Shown: piece by piece, positions 42,337 through 51,641 of the stretch
Layout of the letters: every line of letters begins with the position of its first letter
Position numbering within the stretch: position 1 is the first letter of the stretch
Source: Seleniivibrio woodruffii
GTDB lineage: Bacteria; Chrysiogenota; Deferribacteres; Deferribacterales; Geovibrionaceae
Direction: 5' to 3'
DNA length: 64,000 nucleotides
NCBI RefSeq assembly: GCF_004339245.1
Contig: NZ_SMGG01000003.1
Location: 523,106 to 587,105, forward strand
Notes under the pieces: model-generated
What the model was told of the DNA's origin: nothing
Databases searched by the model: none
The model's input: the letters and a program-made list of their open reading frames with translations, nothing else
Made by a program: the position numbers and the translations under genes

Positions 42337-43515
42337 ATGAGCCAGCAAACTAAAAAGATTCTTGCGGATTTTCCGCAGGAGATAACAGATAAAGTGGATA
42401 CTCCATGCTATCTCATCAGTGAGGATGTGATACGCAGAAACTGCGAAATGCTGAACTATGTTCAGCTGCGCACGGGTGCAAAGATACTCCTTGCGATGAA
42501 GGCCTTCGCTCTGCCGAAGGTCTTCCCGCTCATTTCGCAGTATCTCCACGGAGTCTGCGCCAGCGGACCGATAGAGGCGCAGATGGGAAGGGAGGAGTTC
42601 GGCCGTGAGGTGCACACCTACAGCCCCGCATTCTCCCAGTGGCAGATGGAGCGTACAATATCATTCAGCGACCATATCGTGTTCAACTCAATCGGACAGT
42701 GGCACACCCACAGGGGAGCCATCGCAAAATCCGGCAGGAACATTGAGGTCGGTCTGCGTGTAAACCCAGGTCATGCCGAGGTTGAGGTTGATCTGTACAA
42801 TCCCTGTCTCCCCGGTTCCCGTTTCGGCGTGAACCCGAACGACCTTGAGGGTGTCGACCTGACAGGCATCAGCGGTCTGCATTTCCATGCTATGTGCGAG
42901 CAGAACTCGGACGTTCTGACGAGGGTTCTGGCAAGCTTTGAAAAGCGTTACGGACATCTTATCCCGCAGATGAAGTGGATAAACTTCGGCGGCGGACACC
43001 ATATCACCCGTGAGGACTACGATGTGGAACTGCTCTGTGAAACGATAATCGATTTCCGCAAAAGATATAACAATATTCAGGTCTATCTGGAGCCGGGCGA
43101 GGCTGTGGTGCTGAACGCCGGAGTTTTCGTCACAAAAGTTCTGGATAAGATTCATAACGGCATGGACATCGCAGTTGTGGATTCATCAGCCGAAACACAC
43201 CTCCCCGATGTTCTGGCAATGCCATACCGTCCGGTGCTTGTGGGAGCGGCTGAGGCAGGCAAATATGAATTTGACTGCAAAATAGGCTGCATCTCATGCC
43301 TTGCGGGGGACTTCATCGGAACCTATTCTTTCAGAAAGAAGCCTCAGATAGGGGACAGGCTAGTGTTCACGGACATGGCTCTGTACTCTTTTGTTAAAAA
43401 TACCAACTTCAACGGTGTGGAGCTTCCCGACCTTGCGGTTTTCAGCCTTGAAAAAGGATCCTTTGAGGTTGTGCGCAGATTCGGCTACGAAGACTATAAA
43501 AGCAGGTTGTCATGA
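42337..43515 (+). CDS. nspC: Carboxy(nor)spermidine decarboxylase
   Basis: PLP fold-III decarboxylase that turns carboxyspermidine into spermidine; 392 residues. The PLP lysine is probably Lys55 in ILLAMKAFALPKVF. GLHFHAMCEQNS, INFGGGHHITREDYD and the late CLAGDFIGTYSF (catalytic-type region) match NspC/CASDC. It starts two bases after the CASDH stop and overlaps speB by four bases (ATGA). Confidence 0.95.
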   Translation: MSQQTKKILADFPQEITDKVDTPCYLISEDVIRRNCEMLNYVQLRTGAKILLAMKAFALPKVFPLISQYLHGVCASGPIEAQMGREEFGREVHTYSPAFSQWQMERTISFSDHIVFNSIGQWHTHRGAIAKSGRNIEVGLRVNPGHAEVEVDLYNPCLPGSRFGVNPNDLEGVDLTGISGLHFHAMCEQNSDVLTRVLASFEKRYGHLIPQMKWINFGGGHHITREDYDVELLCETIIDFRKRYNNIQVYLEPGEAVVLNAGVFVTKVLDKIHNGMDIAVVDSSAETHLPDVLAMPYRPVLVGAAEAGKYEFDCKIGCISCLAGDFIGTYSFRKKPQIGDRLVFTDMALYSFVKNTNFNGVELPDLAVFSLEKGSFEVVRRFGYEDYKSRLS

Positions 43516-44402
43516 GCGAGATCATCACTTTCCACGGGGACGACGTTCCCCAGTCGAGACCGGACGAGGCACTCTTCCATGTTATCCCCGTGCCCTATGA
43601 AAAATCAGTTTCATACGGTTCGGGCACAGCCGAAGGGCCTGCGGCCATTCTGGCGGCTTCCTGTCAGCTTGAGGTTTTCGACGGAAAGAGCACTCCCGCC
43701 CAGTACGGCATCTATACCCACGAGGCTGTGAACTGTGACGGCGGACACGAAGAATCGCTGGCAAACATTAAAGAGGCGGTGCTTAACTGCCTGCGCCACG
43801 GCAAGATGCCTGTTGTGCTCGGCGGCGAACATACCGTCACCAACGGCGTGATAGATGCGCTGATAGAGAAATACGGCACGGATTTCGGCGTTGTTCAGTT
43901 CGATGCCCATGCCGACCTGAGAGAGAGCTATGAAGGCTCAATATTCAGCCATGCCTGCGTGATGAAACGCACCATCGACAAAGGTATACCCATATATCAG
44001 CTCGGCACTCGCAGTTACTGCATGGAGGAACACCAGACTAGGGTGTATAACGAAATACCCTATATGGACGCAGAGGACATCCACAGGCAGGGGACGGACG
44101 CATTCGTCCTGCCGGACGGGTTCCCGGAAAAGGTATTTATCACATTTGACATAGACGCTCTGGATTCATCAATAATGCCTGCAACAGGCACTCCCGTTCC
44201 CGGCGGTCTTACATGGTATCAGGCCATGTGGCTCATCGAACGTATAGTTAAACAGCGCACCTGCATAGGTTTTGACGTTCTGGAATACGCACCTATGTAT
44301 GGACTGCACAGTGCGGACTTCACTGCCGCCCAGCTTGTTTACAACATGATGGGCTATGCTGCGAGGAGCACCGGAGTGCGCAGTTTTTTTCAGTTAGGCT
44401 GA
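43512..44402 (+). CDS. speB: Agmatinase
   Basis: Hydrolyses agmatine to putrescine and urea; 296 residues, ureohydrolase fold. The manganese-binding motifs are clear: GGEHTVTNGV, FDAHADLRESY and FDIDALDSSIMP. It overlaps the preceding decarboxylase by four bases. With SpeA, CASDH and CASDC it completes arginine to agmatine to putrescine to carboxyspermidine to spermidine within one operon. It is the last gene of that operon; no strong terminator is visible before the next gene. Confidence 0.95.
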   Translation: MSEIITFHGDDVPQSRPDEALFHVIPVPYEKSVSYGSGTAEGPAAILAASCQLEVFDGKSTPAQYGIYTHEAVNCDGGHEESLANIKEAVLNCLRHGKMPVVLGGEHTVTNGVIDALIEKYGTDFGVVQFDAHADLRESYEGSIFSHACVMKRTIDKGIPIYQLGTRSYCMEEHQTRVYNEIPYMDAEDIHRQGTDAFVLPDGFPEKVFITFDIDALDSSIMPATGTPVPGGLTWYQAMWLIERIVKQRTCIGFDVLEYAPMYGLHSADFTAAQLVYNMMGYAARSTGVRSFFQLG

Positions 44403-44462
44403 AATAACTGTACAAAATCAACATAAGACTGTATCATTGTTTAAGTTTTTCATATTATCCAG

Positions 44463-46037
44463 ATGGCGGGTATGGACGATTTAAGCATTCTGCTCCTTTC
44501 CTTTCTGATTAGTACGCTTACTGTACCGGTTTTCACCATTATCGCCGTCAGATGCGGGATAATCGATGAGCCCGGCGGACGCAAGATACATTCCGACCGG
44601 ATACCCAGACTGGGCGGTCTGGGAATAATTCTCGGCGTGTTCGTTTCAGTATGGCTCTTCTGCGAGATGGATCCGCTCTACACCTACTACGCTTTAGCTA
44701 ACTTTTTTATAATATTCATAGGAATATACGACGACAGCAGAAACGTCAGACCTGTCGTTAAACTTGTTTTTCAGGGGCTCGCGGCAACGGTTGTTATCTT
44801 TCTGATGGATACCCGTTTTGAGTATTCTCTTCCGTGGCTTTCGTGGATGAACAACGGAATCGTTATGGTTATCTCCACCTATATCTGGATCGCACTGGTA
44901 ACAAATGCGGTGAATCTTATCGACGGTGTCGACGGACTTGCCGGCGGAGTGGCGTTTATGGCGTTCGGTTCGCTTATGGTTGCGTCCCACCTGTCCATGG
45001 ATATGAACCATGCAGTGTGTCTCGCTTTTCTGGGAGGGATACTTGGTTTTCTGCGGTATAACCTGCCTAAGGCGACGGTTTTCATGGGCGACACGGGCAG
45101 TCTTTTTCTGGGATTCAACATCGCTGTCATCTCCCTCTCCTCATCCTTTAAAACCAACACGATAATGGCGGTGGTAATGCCGGCGCTTTTTGTATCCATA
45201 CCGCTCTTTGATACGTTTCTGGCCATCCTGAGGCGCACGTTCCGCCTCCAGAACCCTATGACCGCAGACAGGGAACACCTTCACCACAAACTGCTGGATC
45301 TGAAGCTGACGGCATCTCAGACACTTATGATATTCTATACCATGTCGATAGTGCTCTCCGCCGCAGCGCTGATATTTTTCCGTGATCCCAAGCTGTATGT
45401 GGTTCTCATCAGTATATTCTTGCTCTATTTTTTCCTGCTCTCAATAAAAGTGCTTAAAATTGCCAGTCCTCGCAGAATGATAGAACAGTTCAACGGGCCT
45501 GAGAGGCGGAACAGGATAGAGAAGAGGATAGAGCGCATAAAGGGCGATCTGTTCGGATACAGGCTGAGTCTGTTCGTTATTGCTGTCTGCGTGCTGATTT
45601 CAATTGTGACTGCTTTTGCGGCGGGCATCGTTTATGCCGAAGAGTGGACGGCTCTGCTGCTTTATATGCTTACTCTGGCGGTTCTCCTGTTTTACAGGAT
45701 AAGGTCGGCCAGCAGGCTGTATTATGCGGCCATGCTTCTTTTCTGGCTGTTTTATGCGGCGGCTTTCTATTCAGTATCCCTCAGCACATACGCTCTTACA
45801 GGCGGTGCGCTGTTCCTGCTTACACTGCCCTACATGCTAAGGGTCACGGGGCTTTTTGTCCCCTATGATCTGCTGAACGTGTTTCTGGTGATACTGGTGT
45901 CGCAGCTAAGCGATAGAACTATTGCTGAAGATATGCTTACTGCGGCAACGGCGGCGCTTTATTACATACCGCTGAAGACGGCTATATTGTATGCCATAAC
46001 CTATAAGAGACCGGAAGATATTAAGAATATAATCTAG
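44463..46037 (+). CDS. WecA-like undecaprenyl-phosphate sugar-1-phosphate transferase with long C-terminal extension
   Basis: Polytopic membrane enzyme that probably starts O-antigen assembly by putting a sugar phosphate on undecaprenyl phosphate. Family motifs are RKIHSDRIPRLGGLGIILG, IGIYDDSRN with the metal-site Asp pair, NLIDGVDGLAGG, GDTGSLFLGF and EHLHHKLLDL. At 524 residues it exceeds the usual 340-370: a further 180 or so residues, with about six more hydrophobic segments, follow the core. An ATG nine bases downstream is an equal start candidate; neither has a good ribosome site. It is convergent with the next gene, and their stops overlap. Confidence 0.9.
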   Translation: MAGMDDLSILLLSFLISTLTVPVFTIIAVRCGIIDEPGGRKIHSDRIPRLGGLGIILGVFVSVWLFCEMDPLYTYYALANFFIIFIGIYDDSRNVRPVVKLVFQGLAATVVIFLMDTRFEYSLPWLSWMNNGIVMVISTYIWIALVTNAVNLIDGVDGLAGGVAFMAFGSLMVASHLSMDMNHAVCLAFLGGILGFLRYNLPKATVFMGDTGSLFLGFNIAVISLSSSFKTNTIMAVVMPALFVSIPLFDTFLAILRRTFRLQNPMTADREHLHHKLLDLKLTASQTLMIFYTMSIVLSAAALIFFRDPKLYVVLISIFLLYFFLLSIKVLKIASPRRMIEQFNGPERRNRIEKRIERIKGDLFGYRLSLFVIAVCVLISIVTAFAAGIVYAEEWTALLLYMLTLAVLLFYRIRSASRLYYAAMLLFWLFYAAAFYSVSLSTYALTGGALFLLTLPYMLRVTGLFVPYDLLNVFLVILVSQLSDRTIAEDMLTAATAALYYIPLKTAILYAITYKRPEDIKNII

Positions 46038-46885
46038 CGAAGTCTTCTAGAGGGCACTGTGAACTCTGTCTCCGTGCAGGAGGGAAGTGTGCGGATGCCG
46101 AAAAGCCCTACTGACTCTTTCCGCCACAGCCTCATATTGTCCAGAACGATGTACTGATGCATCTTTATCACTTTTTTCATCACTACAGTGAAAAGTCCGC
46201 CCAGTTTATGTTTTTTAACCACAAGGTAGTCATCGTTCATCTTTTTCATGAGGTTTTTGGGGCTGTTGTTGCTTGCTCCGCCCGCTCTCATTTTTACGAG
46301 GAGCTTGGGCAGATAGCAGGAGTTCTTGCCCTCTTCGCTCATTATGCGGAGGATGAGGTCATAGTCCGCAGAGATGCGGAAGTTTGTATCGAAAAGGCCG
46401 TATTTCTGATACAGCTCTCTTTTGACAAAGAAAGAGGGATGCGGGGGCATCCAGCCCATATAAAGCTTGCTTTTGCTGAATTTGCCGCTTTTCCAGTATC
46501 TCACCATGCGGTCGGGCTCGTCATGCTTAACGATGGCAAGATCGCCGTAAACCGTTGAACAGTCAGTTTCTTCAAAGCACTTAACTACATCGGCAAGAAC
46601 ATGGTCGGATGCGTATACGTCGTCGGAGTGAAGGATCGCCACTATGTCGCCTGTGGCAAGTTTTATCGCCTTGTTAAGGGCGTGATACAGGTTCTTGTCC
46701 TTTTCGGAAATGAGGACAGATATCCTGCTTTTATATTCTTTGATAATTTTGAGGGTTTTGTCTGTTGATTTACCGTCGATGACAATGTATTCGAGGTCAA
46801 CGTTCCGCTGACCTATGGCCGACTCAATGGCCTGTCTGATGGTTCTTTCGTTATTCTTCACAACGGTGATGACGCTGACTTTCAT
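46034..46885 (-). CDS. Family 2 glycosyltransferase
   Basis: A 283-residue GT-A fold transferase, probably adding a sugar to the surface polysaccharide on the cytoplasmic face. It opens MKVSVITVVKNNERTIRQAI, and the DxD-type motif is ILHSDDVYASD near residue 85. The middle PPHPSFFVKRELYQKYG and FRISADYDLILRI are typical of the WcaE/colanic-type GT2 group. Its stop lies in the CTAG shared with the WecA-like gene. It is the last gene of a minus-strand run starting at 52798. Confidence 0.92.
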   Translation of the reverse strand: MKVSVITVVKNNERTIRQAIESAIGQRNVDLEYIVIDGKSTDKTLKIIKEYKSRISVLISEKDKNLYHALNKAIKLATGDIVAILHSDDVYASDHVLADVVKCFEETDCSTVYGDLAIVKHDEPDRMVRYWKSGKFSKSKLYMGWMPPHPSFFVKRELYQKYGLFDTNFRISADYDLILRIMSEEGKNSCYLPKLLVKMRAGGASNNSPKNLMKKMNDDYLVVKKHKLGGLFTVVMKKVIKMHQYIVLDNMRLWRKESVGLFGIRTLPSCTETEFTVPSRRLR

Positions 46886-46970
46886 TTACCTACCATATAG
46901 CAGATTTGAGATTGTAAAAATTACCCTACAATTTCTCTTATACTCTTTAGTTGTACAATTTCAAGAGATA

Positions 46971-48944
46971 TTATTGGGACGCCATTTTAGATATCAAAGT
47001 TCCTATCCCGCGGACGGCTTCGACAGATCCGGCTCTGGAAAGGTGATTGTCGTCCATGTACAGGGCTTTGCCGTCTTTTTCACCAATGCACTCGCCTTCG
47101 GGACAAAGCCCGTCCGCCAGTTCGATTATGGAAAACTTATAATGTTCCGAAAGATTTGCAACGATTTCACGGACTTTTTCGTTGGACTCTTCATATTCGT
47201 CTTTTTTTATGCCCACATTGGAGTCTTCAGCCAGCGAGGGCAGATACTTTTGCAGAACCGTGAGCTTCGCAAGCTCTCTCGGGATATCGTAGGGAAAGTC
47301 GGGGCTGTCCATTACAAAATAGACGTTCTTGCCCGCCAGCTTCTGCATGGTTCTTTCCAGTCCCCTCTCAAACACTTTAGGGTTCTCCTCGGGAGATGAT
47401 TTGACAGTTTCGCCGTCCTTTATGAAAAAGTGGGGAGCCGAGCCCACAGAGGCGTCCTGCCAGCGGGCGTTTATCAAAACGTTCTTAACGGGTGACTGCT
47501 GTATAAGCTCAAGAACTCTGTCGTTATATTCGATGCATCTGAAAGTTGCGGGTTTCGTTGTTCGGGTCACACCCTGCAGGGGTGCGCATGCCGCCTTTGC
47601 CGCCAGAATGCCTGATATTCCTTTTTCTTTGCCGTAGGCATCGAACCCGTCAGCCAGAACAAGAGCGTGGGAATCGCCCCAGAGAATGAAGGACGGTGCT
47701 TTTGTCTTGTCACCCATGATGCAGAGTCCGTTAAGGGTGAGTTTTGACGCATCCTTGCTGAAACATTCGGGAGTTTCGAATGCGCTCTTCTCTGTTTTGG
47801 CGTATGCCGCCGCCTGAGGCGGTATTCTGTCGGGAAGACCTTTATGCAGAGCGACGTAGCCGCCGAGGATGCATCCCAGCGCCATGACGGCGTAAGTTGC
47901 ACGGAAGAATACCTTCTTGTTCTCAATCTTTTTAACCCTCAGGGGTTTTTCGACAATGTAGTAGGAGAAGGAGGCGAAAGCGAACGTAAGGAATATGAGA
48001 AAGGCATCGGACTTCCAGAACTCGGGGATATGGATGCTCTCCCAGTAGTTTCTGAGTGCGAAGAGCGGCCAGTGCCACAGATAGAGCGAATAGGACAGAA
48101 GCCCCACCCACACCACAGGACGCAGGCTGAGGATATTGTTGATCACGCTTCCCTGCGACATTATTATCAGCGCAGTGCCCACGCAGGGCAGAAGAGCCGC
48201 ATAGCCTGGAAAGGGCGTGTCGGTTTCGAATGTGAAAATACTTATTGAGAGCAGGGCTATGCCTGCTATGGACATGATGTTCGTATACAGAGGTTTTTCA
48301 GTTCTCGGGAAAAATTTAAGCGCTATGAGCGCACCGAGCATCAGCTCCCATGTGCGGAAAGGGATAAGATAGAATGCCGCTTCGGGATGGGTCTTTGTTC
48401 CCCAGATGCAGAGGATAAAGGACGCAATGAAGAGCGCCAGCGCATAGCGGACGTATTTTTTACTGCCGTATCTGGCTATAAGCATGAGCATTACGGGAAA
48501 GAAGATATAAAACTGTTCCTCAACACCAAGCGACCAGGTGTGGAGCAGGGGTTTTGTCTCCGCCTGAGTGTCGAAATAGCCGCTTTCACGCCAGAAGAGT
48601 ATATTTGAGCTGAAAAGCACCGTCGAAACGATACTTTTTCCGAAACTTTCAAAGTGGGACGGCATAAGGGAGAAGAACGAAAGGATAAAGGTGAACGCCA
48701 GAAGGAAATAGAGCGCAGGGAAGATACGCTTGACCCGCCTGACATAGAAGTTGGAAATCGTGAAATTTCCGGCATCAAGTTCCTTAACGATTATCGAGGT
48801 TATGAGGTAGCCTGATATCACAAAAAAGATATCAACGCCAACATAGCCGCCGGAGAAAAGGGTCATTCCGGCATGGTAGAAGATAACGGGCATAACGGCC
48901 AGCGTTCTGAGGCCGTCTATATCGCTTCGGTATTTTAAACTCAT
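46971..48944 (-). CDS. OafA/YrhL-type acyltransferase with C-terminal SGNH domain (copy B)
   Basis: A 657-residue membrane O-acyltransferase, probably acetylating the surface polysaccharide. Residues 1-380 are an acyltransferase-3 domain with ten or so membrane segments; SDIDGLRTLAVMPVIFYHAG carries the catalytic His. The C-terminal part is a periplasmic SGNH domain with LWGDSHALVLADG (Ser) and YMDDNHLSRAGS (Asp/His). It is a close paralog of the next gene upstream, overlapping it by four bases (ATGA). The membrane halves are nearly identical and the SGNH halves have diverged. Confidence 0.93.
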   Translation of the reverse strand: MSLKYRSDIDGLRTLAVMPVIFYHAGMTLFSGGYVGVDIFFVISGYLITSIIVKELDAGNFTISNFYVRRVKRIFPALYFLLAFTFILSFFSLMPSHFESFGKSIVSTVLFSSNILFWRESGYFDTQAETKPLLHTWSLGVEEQFYIFFPVMLMLIARYGSKKYVRYALALFIASFILCIWGTKTHPEAAFYLIPFRTWELMLGALIALKFFPRTEKPLYTNIMSIAGIALLSISIFTFETDTPFPGYAALLPCVGTALIIMSQGSVINNILSLRPVVWVGLLSYSLYLWHWPLFALRNYWESIHIPEFWKSDAFLIFLTFAFASFSYYIVEKPLRVKKIENKKVFFRATYAVMALGCILGGYVALHKGLPDRIPPQAAAYAKTEKSAFETPECFSKDASKLTLNGLCIMGDKTKAPSFILWGDSHALVLADGFDAYGKEKGISGILAAKAACAPLQGVTRTTKPATFRCIEYNDRVLELIQQSPVKNVLINARWQDASVGSAPHFFIKDGETVKSSPEENPKVFERGLERTMQKLAGKNVYFVMDSPDFPYDIPRELAKLTVLQKYLPSLAEDSNVGIKKDEYEESNEKVREIVANLSEHYKFSIIELADGLCPEGECIGEKDGKALYMDDNHLSRAGSVEAVRGIGTLISKMASQ

Positions 48945-50863
48945 TTCACCATCTCAAGCAAAAGTGCACCGCCGTTTTTGACTGCATAGTCTGCTCCGAA
49001 TACCGAAAGGTGATCATCGTCGTAATACAGCGCACGGCCGTCATATTGGGTGATGCATCCGTCAGGTCCGCAAAGCCCCTGATACAGAGGAACAACGTGG
49101 AAATTGGTTCTGTTCTCATATTCTTTCAGCAGGCTGATGAGGTTTGAGTTCATTGTTTCATAAGTGCCTGCGGATATATTTATAGGCTGTTTTGAGGCTA
49201 GGGCCGGGATGTACGCCTTGAGCAGTGCATCTTTTGCCAGTTCACGGGGGACATCGAAATCCGCCTCGGCGTTGTCCAGAACAAAAAAGACCTCTTTGTG
49301 CTTCAGCTTATCCAGTGTTCTGTCCAGAGCGGCACGGAAATCTTCCAGTTTTTGGGGTGAGTCGGTGTATTTCATCCATCTGCAAACCAGAACGACATTC
49401 TCAACCTTTCTGTTGTCGGCTATTTCGTCTGCAATGGCGATATTGCTTTTTATACACTGGTCGGCCTTCGCCCTGTCTGTTCCTGCCAGACCCAGAAGGG
49501 GCGGACAGGCTGAGTTGGACATGAACAATCCTGAGGCCTTGTTGTCTCCGGCGAACTTATCCAGTCCGTCTGAAAGTGCCAGTGCGTGGGAGTCACCCCA
49601 CAGAGCGAACACGGGTTTCGACTCCGTATCACCCATGGAGCAGTATTTTCCGGCCTTTATGGCATCTTCGGACAGTTCGTAGCACTCTTTTGTTTTAAAC
49701 TTGCTGTTAGGCGTGTAGGCCAGTTTAGCCGCTTCTTCGGGGATACGCTGGGGTATGCCGTTGGTGACAATTGCGGATGCGCCCACCAGACAGCCGATGA
49801 ACATAACTGCGTAGGTTGCACGGAAGAACAGCTTCCTGTTTTCTATCTTTTTGACCCTCAGGGGTTTTTCGACAATGTAATATGAAAACGCCGCAAAGGC
49901 GAAAGTTAGCAGGATGAGAAACAGGTTCGACTTGTAGAAAGGGGGGATGTCAATATTGCCCCAGTAGTTGCGCAGGGCGAACAGAGGCCAGTGCCAGAGG
50001 TAGAGCGAATAAGACAGAAGCCCTATCCATACAACTGGTTTTGTGCTGAGCACCCTGTTAACGAAACTGCCTTCGGACATTATTATAAGTGCCGTTCCCA
50101 CGCAGGGCAGAAGAGCCGCATAGCCGGGGAAGCTGGTGTCGTGGGAGAAATAGAATATACTGATGCAGAGCAGAAGCAGTCCTGTACCGGACATTATATT
50201 CGTGTGGAGCGGTTTTTCGGTCTTAGGGAAGAATTTCAGTGCGATGAGGGCTCCGAGCATCAGCTCCCATGTGCGGTAGGGGATCAGATAGAAAGCCGCT
50301 TCGGGGTGTGTCTTCGTTCCCCATACGCAGAGGATAAAAGACGCTATGAAGAGTGTCAGCGCATAGCGGACGTATTTTTTGCCGCCGTATTTGGCTATCA
50401 GCATCAGCATTATGGGGAAAAAGATGTAAAACTGTTCCTCAACCCCCAGCGACCAGGTGTGGAGCAGGGGCTTTGTCTCGGCCTGAGAGTCGAAGTAGCC
50501 GCTCTCCTGCCAGAAAAGTATATTAGAGCCGAAAAGCACAGTTGAAACAACGCTTTTGCCGAAACTTTCAAAATGCACCGGCATAAGGGTGAAAAAAGAC
50601 AGCAGAAATGTGAAAGCCAGAAGAAAATAGAGAGCAGGGAAGATACGCTTTACCCGTCTGACATAAAAGTTTGATATGGTGAACCTGTCCTCGTCCAGCT
50701 CTCTTACTATGATGGAGGTTATCAGGTAGCCCGATATGACGAAAAAGATATCCACGCCGACGTAGCCGCCTGAGAAAAGAGTCATTCCGGCGTGATAAAA
50801 AAGGACGGGCATAACGGCCAGTGTCCGCAGTCCGTCTATGTCGCTTCGGTATTTAAGGCTCAT
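48941..50863 (-). CDS. OafA/YrhL-type acyltransferase with C-terminal SGNH domain (copy A)
   Basis: A 640-residue paralog of the 46971-48944 protein with the same architecture. The acyltransferase-3 domain starts SDIDGLRTLAVMPVLFYHAG, and the SGNH domain has LWGDSHALALSDG and YYDDDHLSVFGAD. The family modifies O-antigens and peptidoglycan with acetyl groups. The start lies one base after the stop of the GT2 gene, so both copies belong to one minus-strand transcript. Divergent SGNH domains suggest different acceptor positions. Confidence 0.93.
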   Translation of the reverse strand: MSLKYRSDIDGLRTLAVMPVLFYHAGMTLFSGGYVGVDIFFVISGYLITSIIVRELDEDRFTISNFYVRRVKRIFPALYFLLAFTFLLSFFTLMPVHFESFGKSVVSTVLFGSNILFWQESGYFDSQAETKPLLHTWSLGVEEQFYIFFPIMLMLIAKYGGKKYVRYALTLFIASFILCVWGTKTHPEAAFYLIPYRTWELMLGALIALKFFPKTEKPLHTNIMSGTGLLLLCISIFYFSHDTSFPGYAALLPCVGTALIIMSEGSFVNRVLSTKPVVWIGLLSYSLYLWHWPLFALRNYWGNIDIPPFYKSNLFLILLTFAFAAFSYYIVEKPLRVKKIENRKLFFRATYAVMFIGCLVGASAIVTNGIPQRIPEEAAKLAYTPNSKFKTKECYELSEDAIKAGKYCSMGDTESKPVFALWGDSHALALSDGLDKFAGDNKASGLFMSNSACPPLLGLAGTDRAKADQCIKSNIAIADEIADNRKVENVVLVCRWMKYTDSPQKLEDFRAALDRTLDKLKHKEVFFVLDNAEADFDVPRELAKDALLKAYIPALASKQPINISAGTYETMNSNLISLLKEYENRTNFHVVPLYQGLCGPDGCITQYDGRALYYDDDHLSVFGADYAVKNGGALLLEMVK

Positions 50864-50864
50864 A

Positions 50865-51641
50865 TCATTTGTCCGCCTTGTGTTTTATAACGGTTCTGAC
50901 GGTCTTCTCCGGCAGAATGCTTTTGACTCTCTGTCTCAGCCATGATTCGGCAATTCTGAACACATAATAGATTATAATTTTGGGGCTGAATCCGCAATAT
51001 CTTCTTACTGTCTGCAAATGTTCCCTGTAAACCTGAATACGTTTTCTGTCGGAAACGCCCCCCGGCTCTATAACTGCGATGGTTACGGGGGTGTAAAGGA
51101 ATCTGCATCCCTTTACGGCCAGTTTGTACAGGGTGCCGAAGTCTGCGCCTATTTTTAGATTCAGATCGAACGGATAGCTCCGCATCAGCTCGGTGCGCAC
51201 CAGTGTGCTCTGGTGGGATGTCAGCATCCCCTGCCATATCTTTTCGGCGGGTATGCCGTGGAGCAGTCTTGTCGTGTAGCCGTAGTCCACCAGATAGTCG
51301 CCGTATATCACATCCGGTCTGCCCTTAATAGATGAAAACACCAGCTCAAGGACTTCGGGTGATGCGAAAACGTCTCCGGCATTCATGAAGATGATGTATT
51401 CACCGGAGGCGCTGGCGATGCCTTTGTTCATGGCATCGTAAATGCCGTTGTCCGGTTCGGAAATGATTTTCCGGAAGTGCTGTTTAAATGTGTTTATGAC
51501 GTCCGGCGTACCGTCGTTTGATGCGCCGTCGATTATTATGAATTCATAGTCCTGAAATGTCTGAGCTGTAACGCTTTTAACTGTTTTTTCAAGCCCTGCC
51601 GAATCGTTCTTAACAATGGTAACGATTGACACTTTATTCAT
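50865..51641 (-). CDS. Family 2 glycosyltransferase
   Basis: A 258-residue GT-A transferase. It opens MNKVSIVTIVKNDSAGLEKT, has the DxD-like MNAGDVFASPEV near residue 90 and GADFGTLYKLAVKGCRFLYT further on, as in WcaA/WcaE-type enzymes. It overlaps the GDP-fucose synthase-like stop by one base (TAATG) and is followed one base later by acyltransferase copy A. Donor and acceptor sugars are unknown; the neighbour hints at a fucose-type donor. Confidence 0.92.
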   Translation of the reverse strand: MNKVSIVTIVKNDSAGLEKTVKSVTAQTFQDYEFIIIDGASNDGTPDVINTFKQHFRKIISEPDNGIYDAMNKGIASASGEYIIFMNAGDVFASPEVLELVFSSIKGRPDVIYGDYLVDYGYTTRLLHGIPAEKIWQGMLTSHQSTLVRTELMRSYPFDLNLKIGADFGTLYKLAVKGCRFLYTPVTIAVIEPGGVSDRKRIQVYREHLQTVRRYCGFSPKIIIYYVFRIAESWLRQRVKSILPEKTVRTVIKHKADK

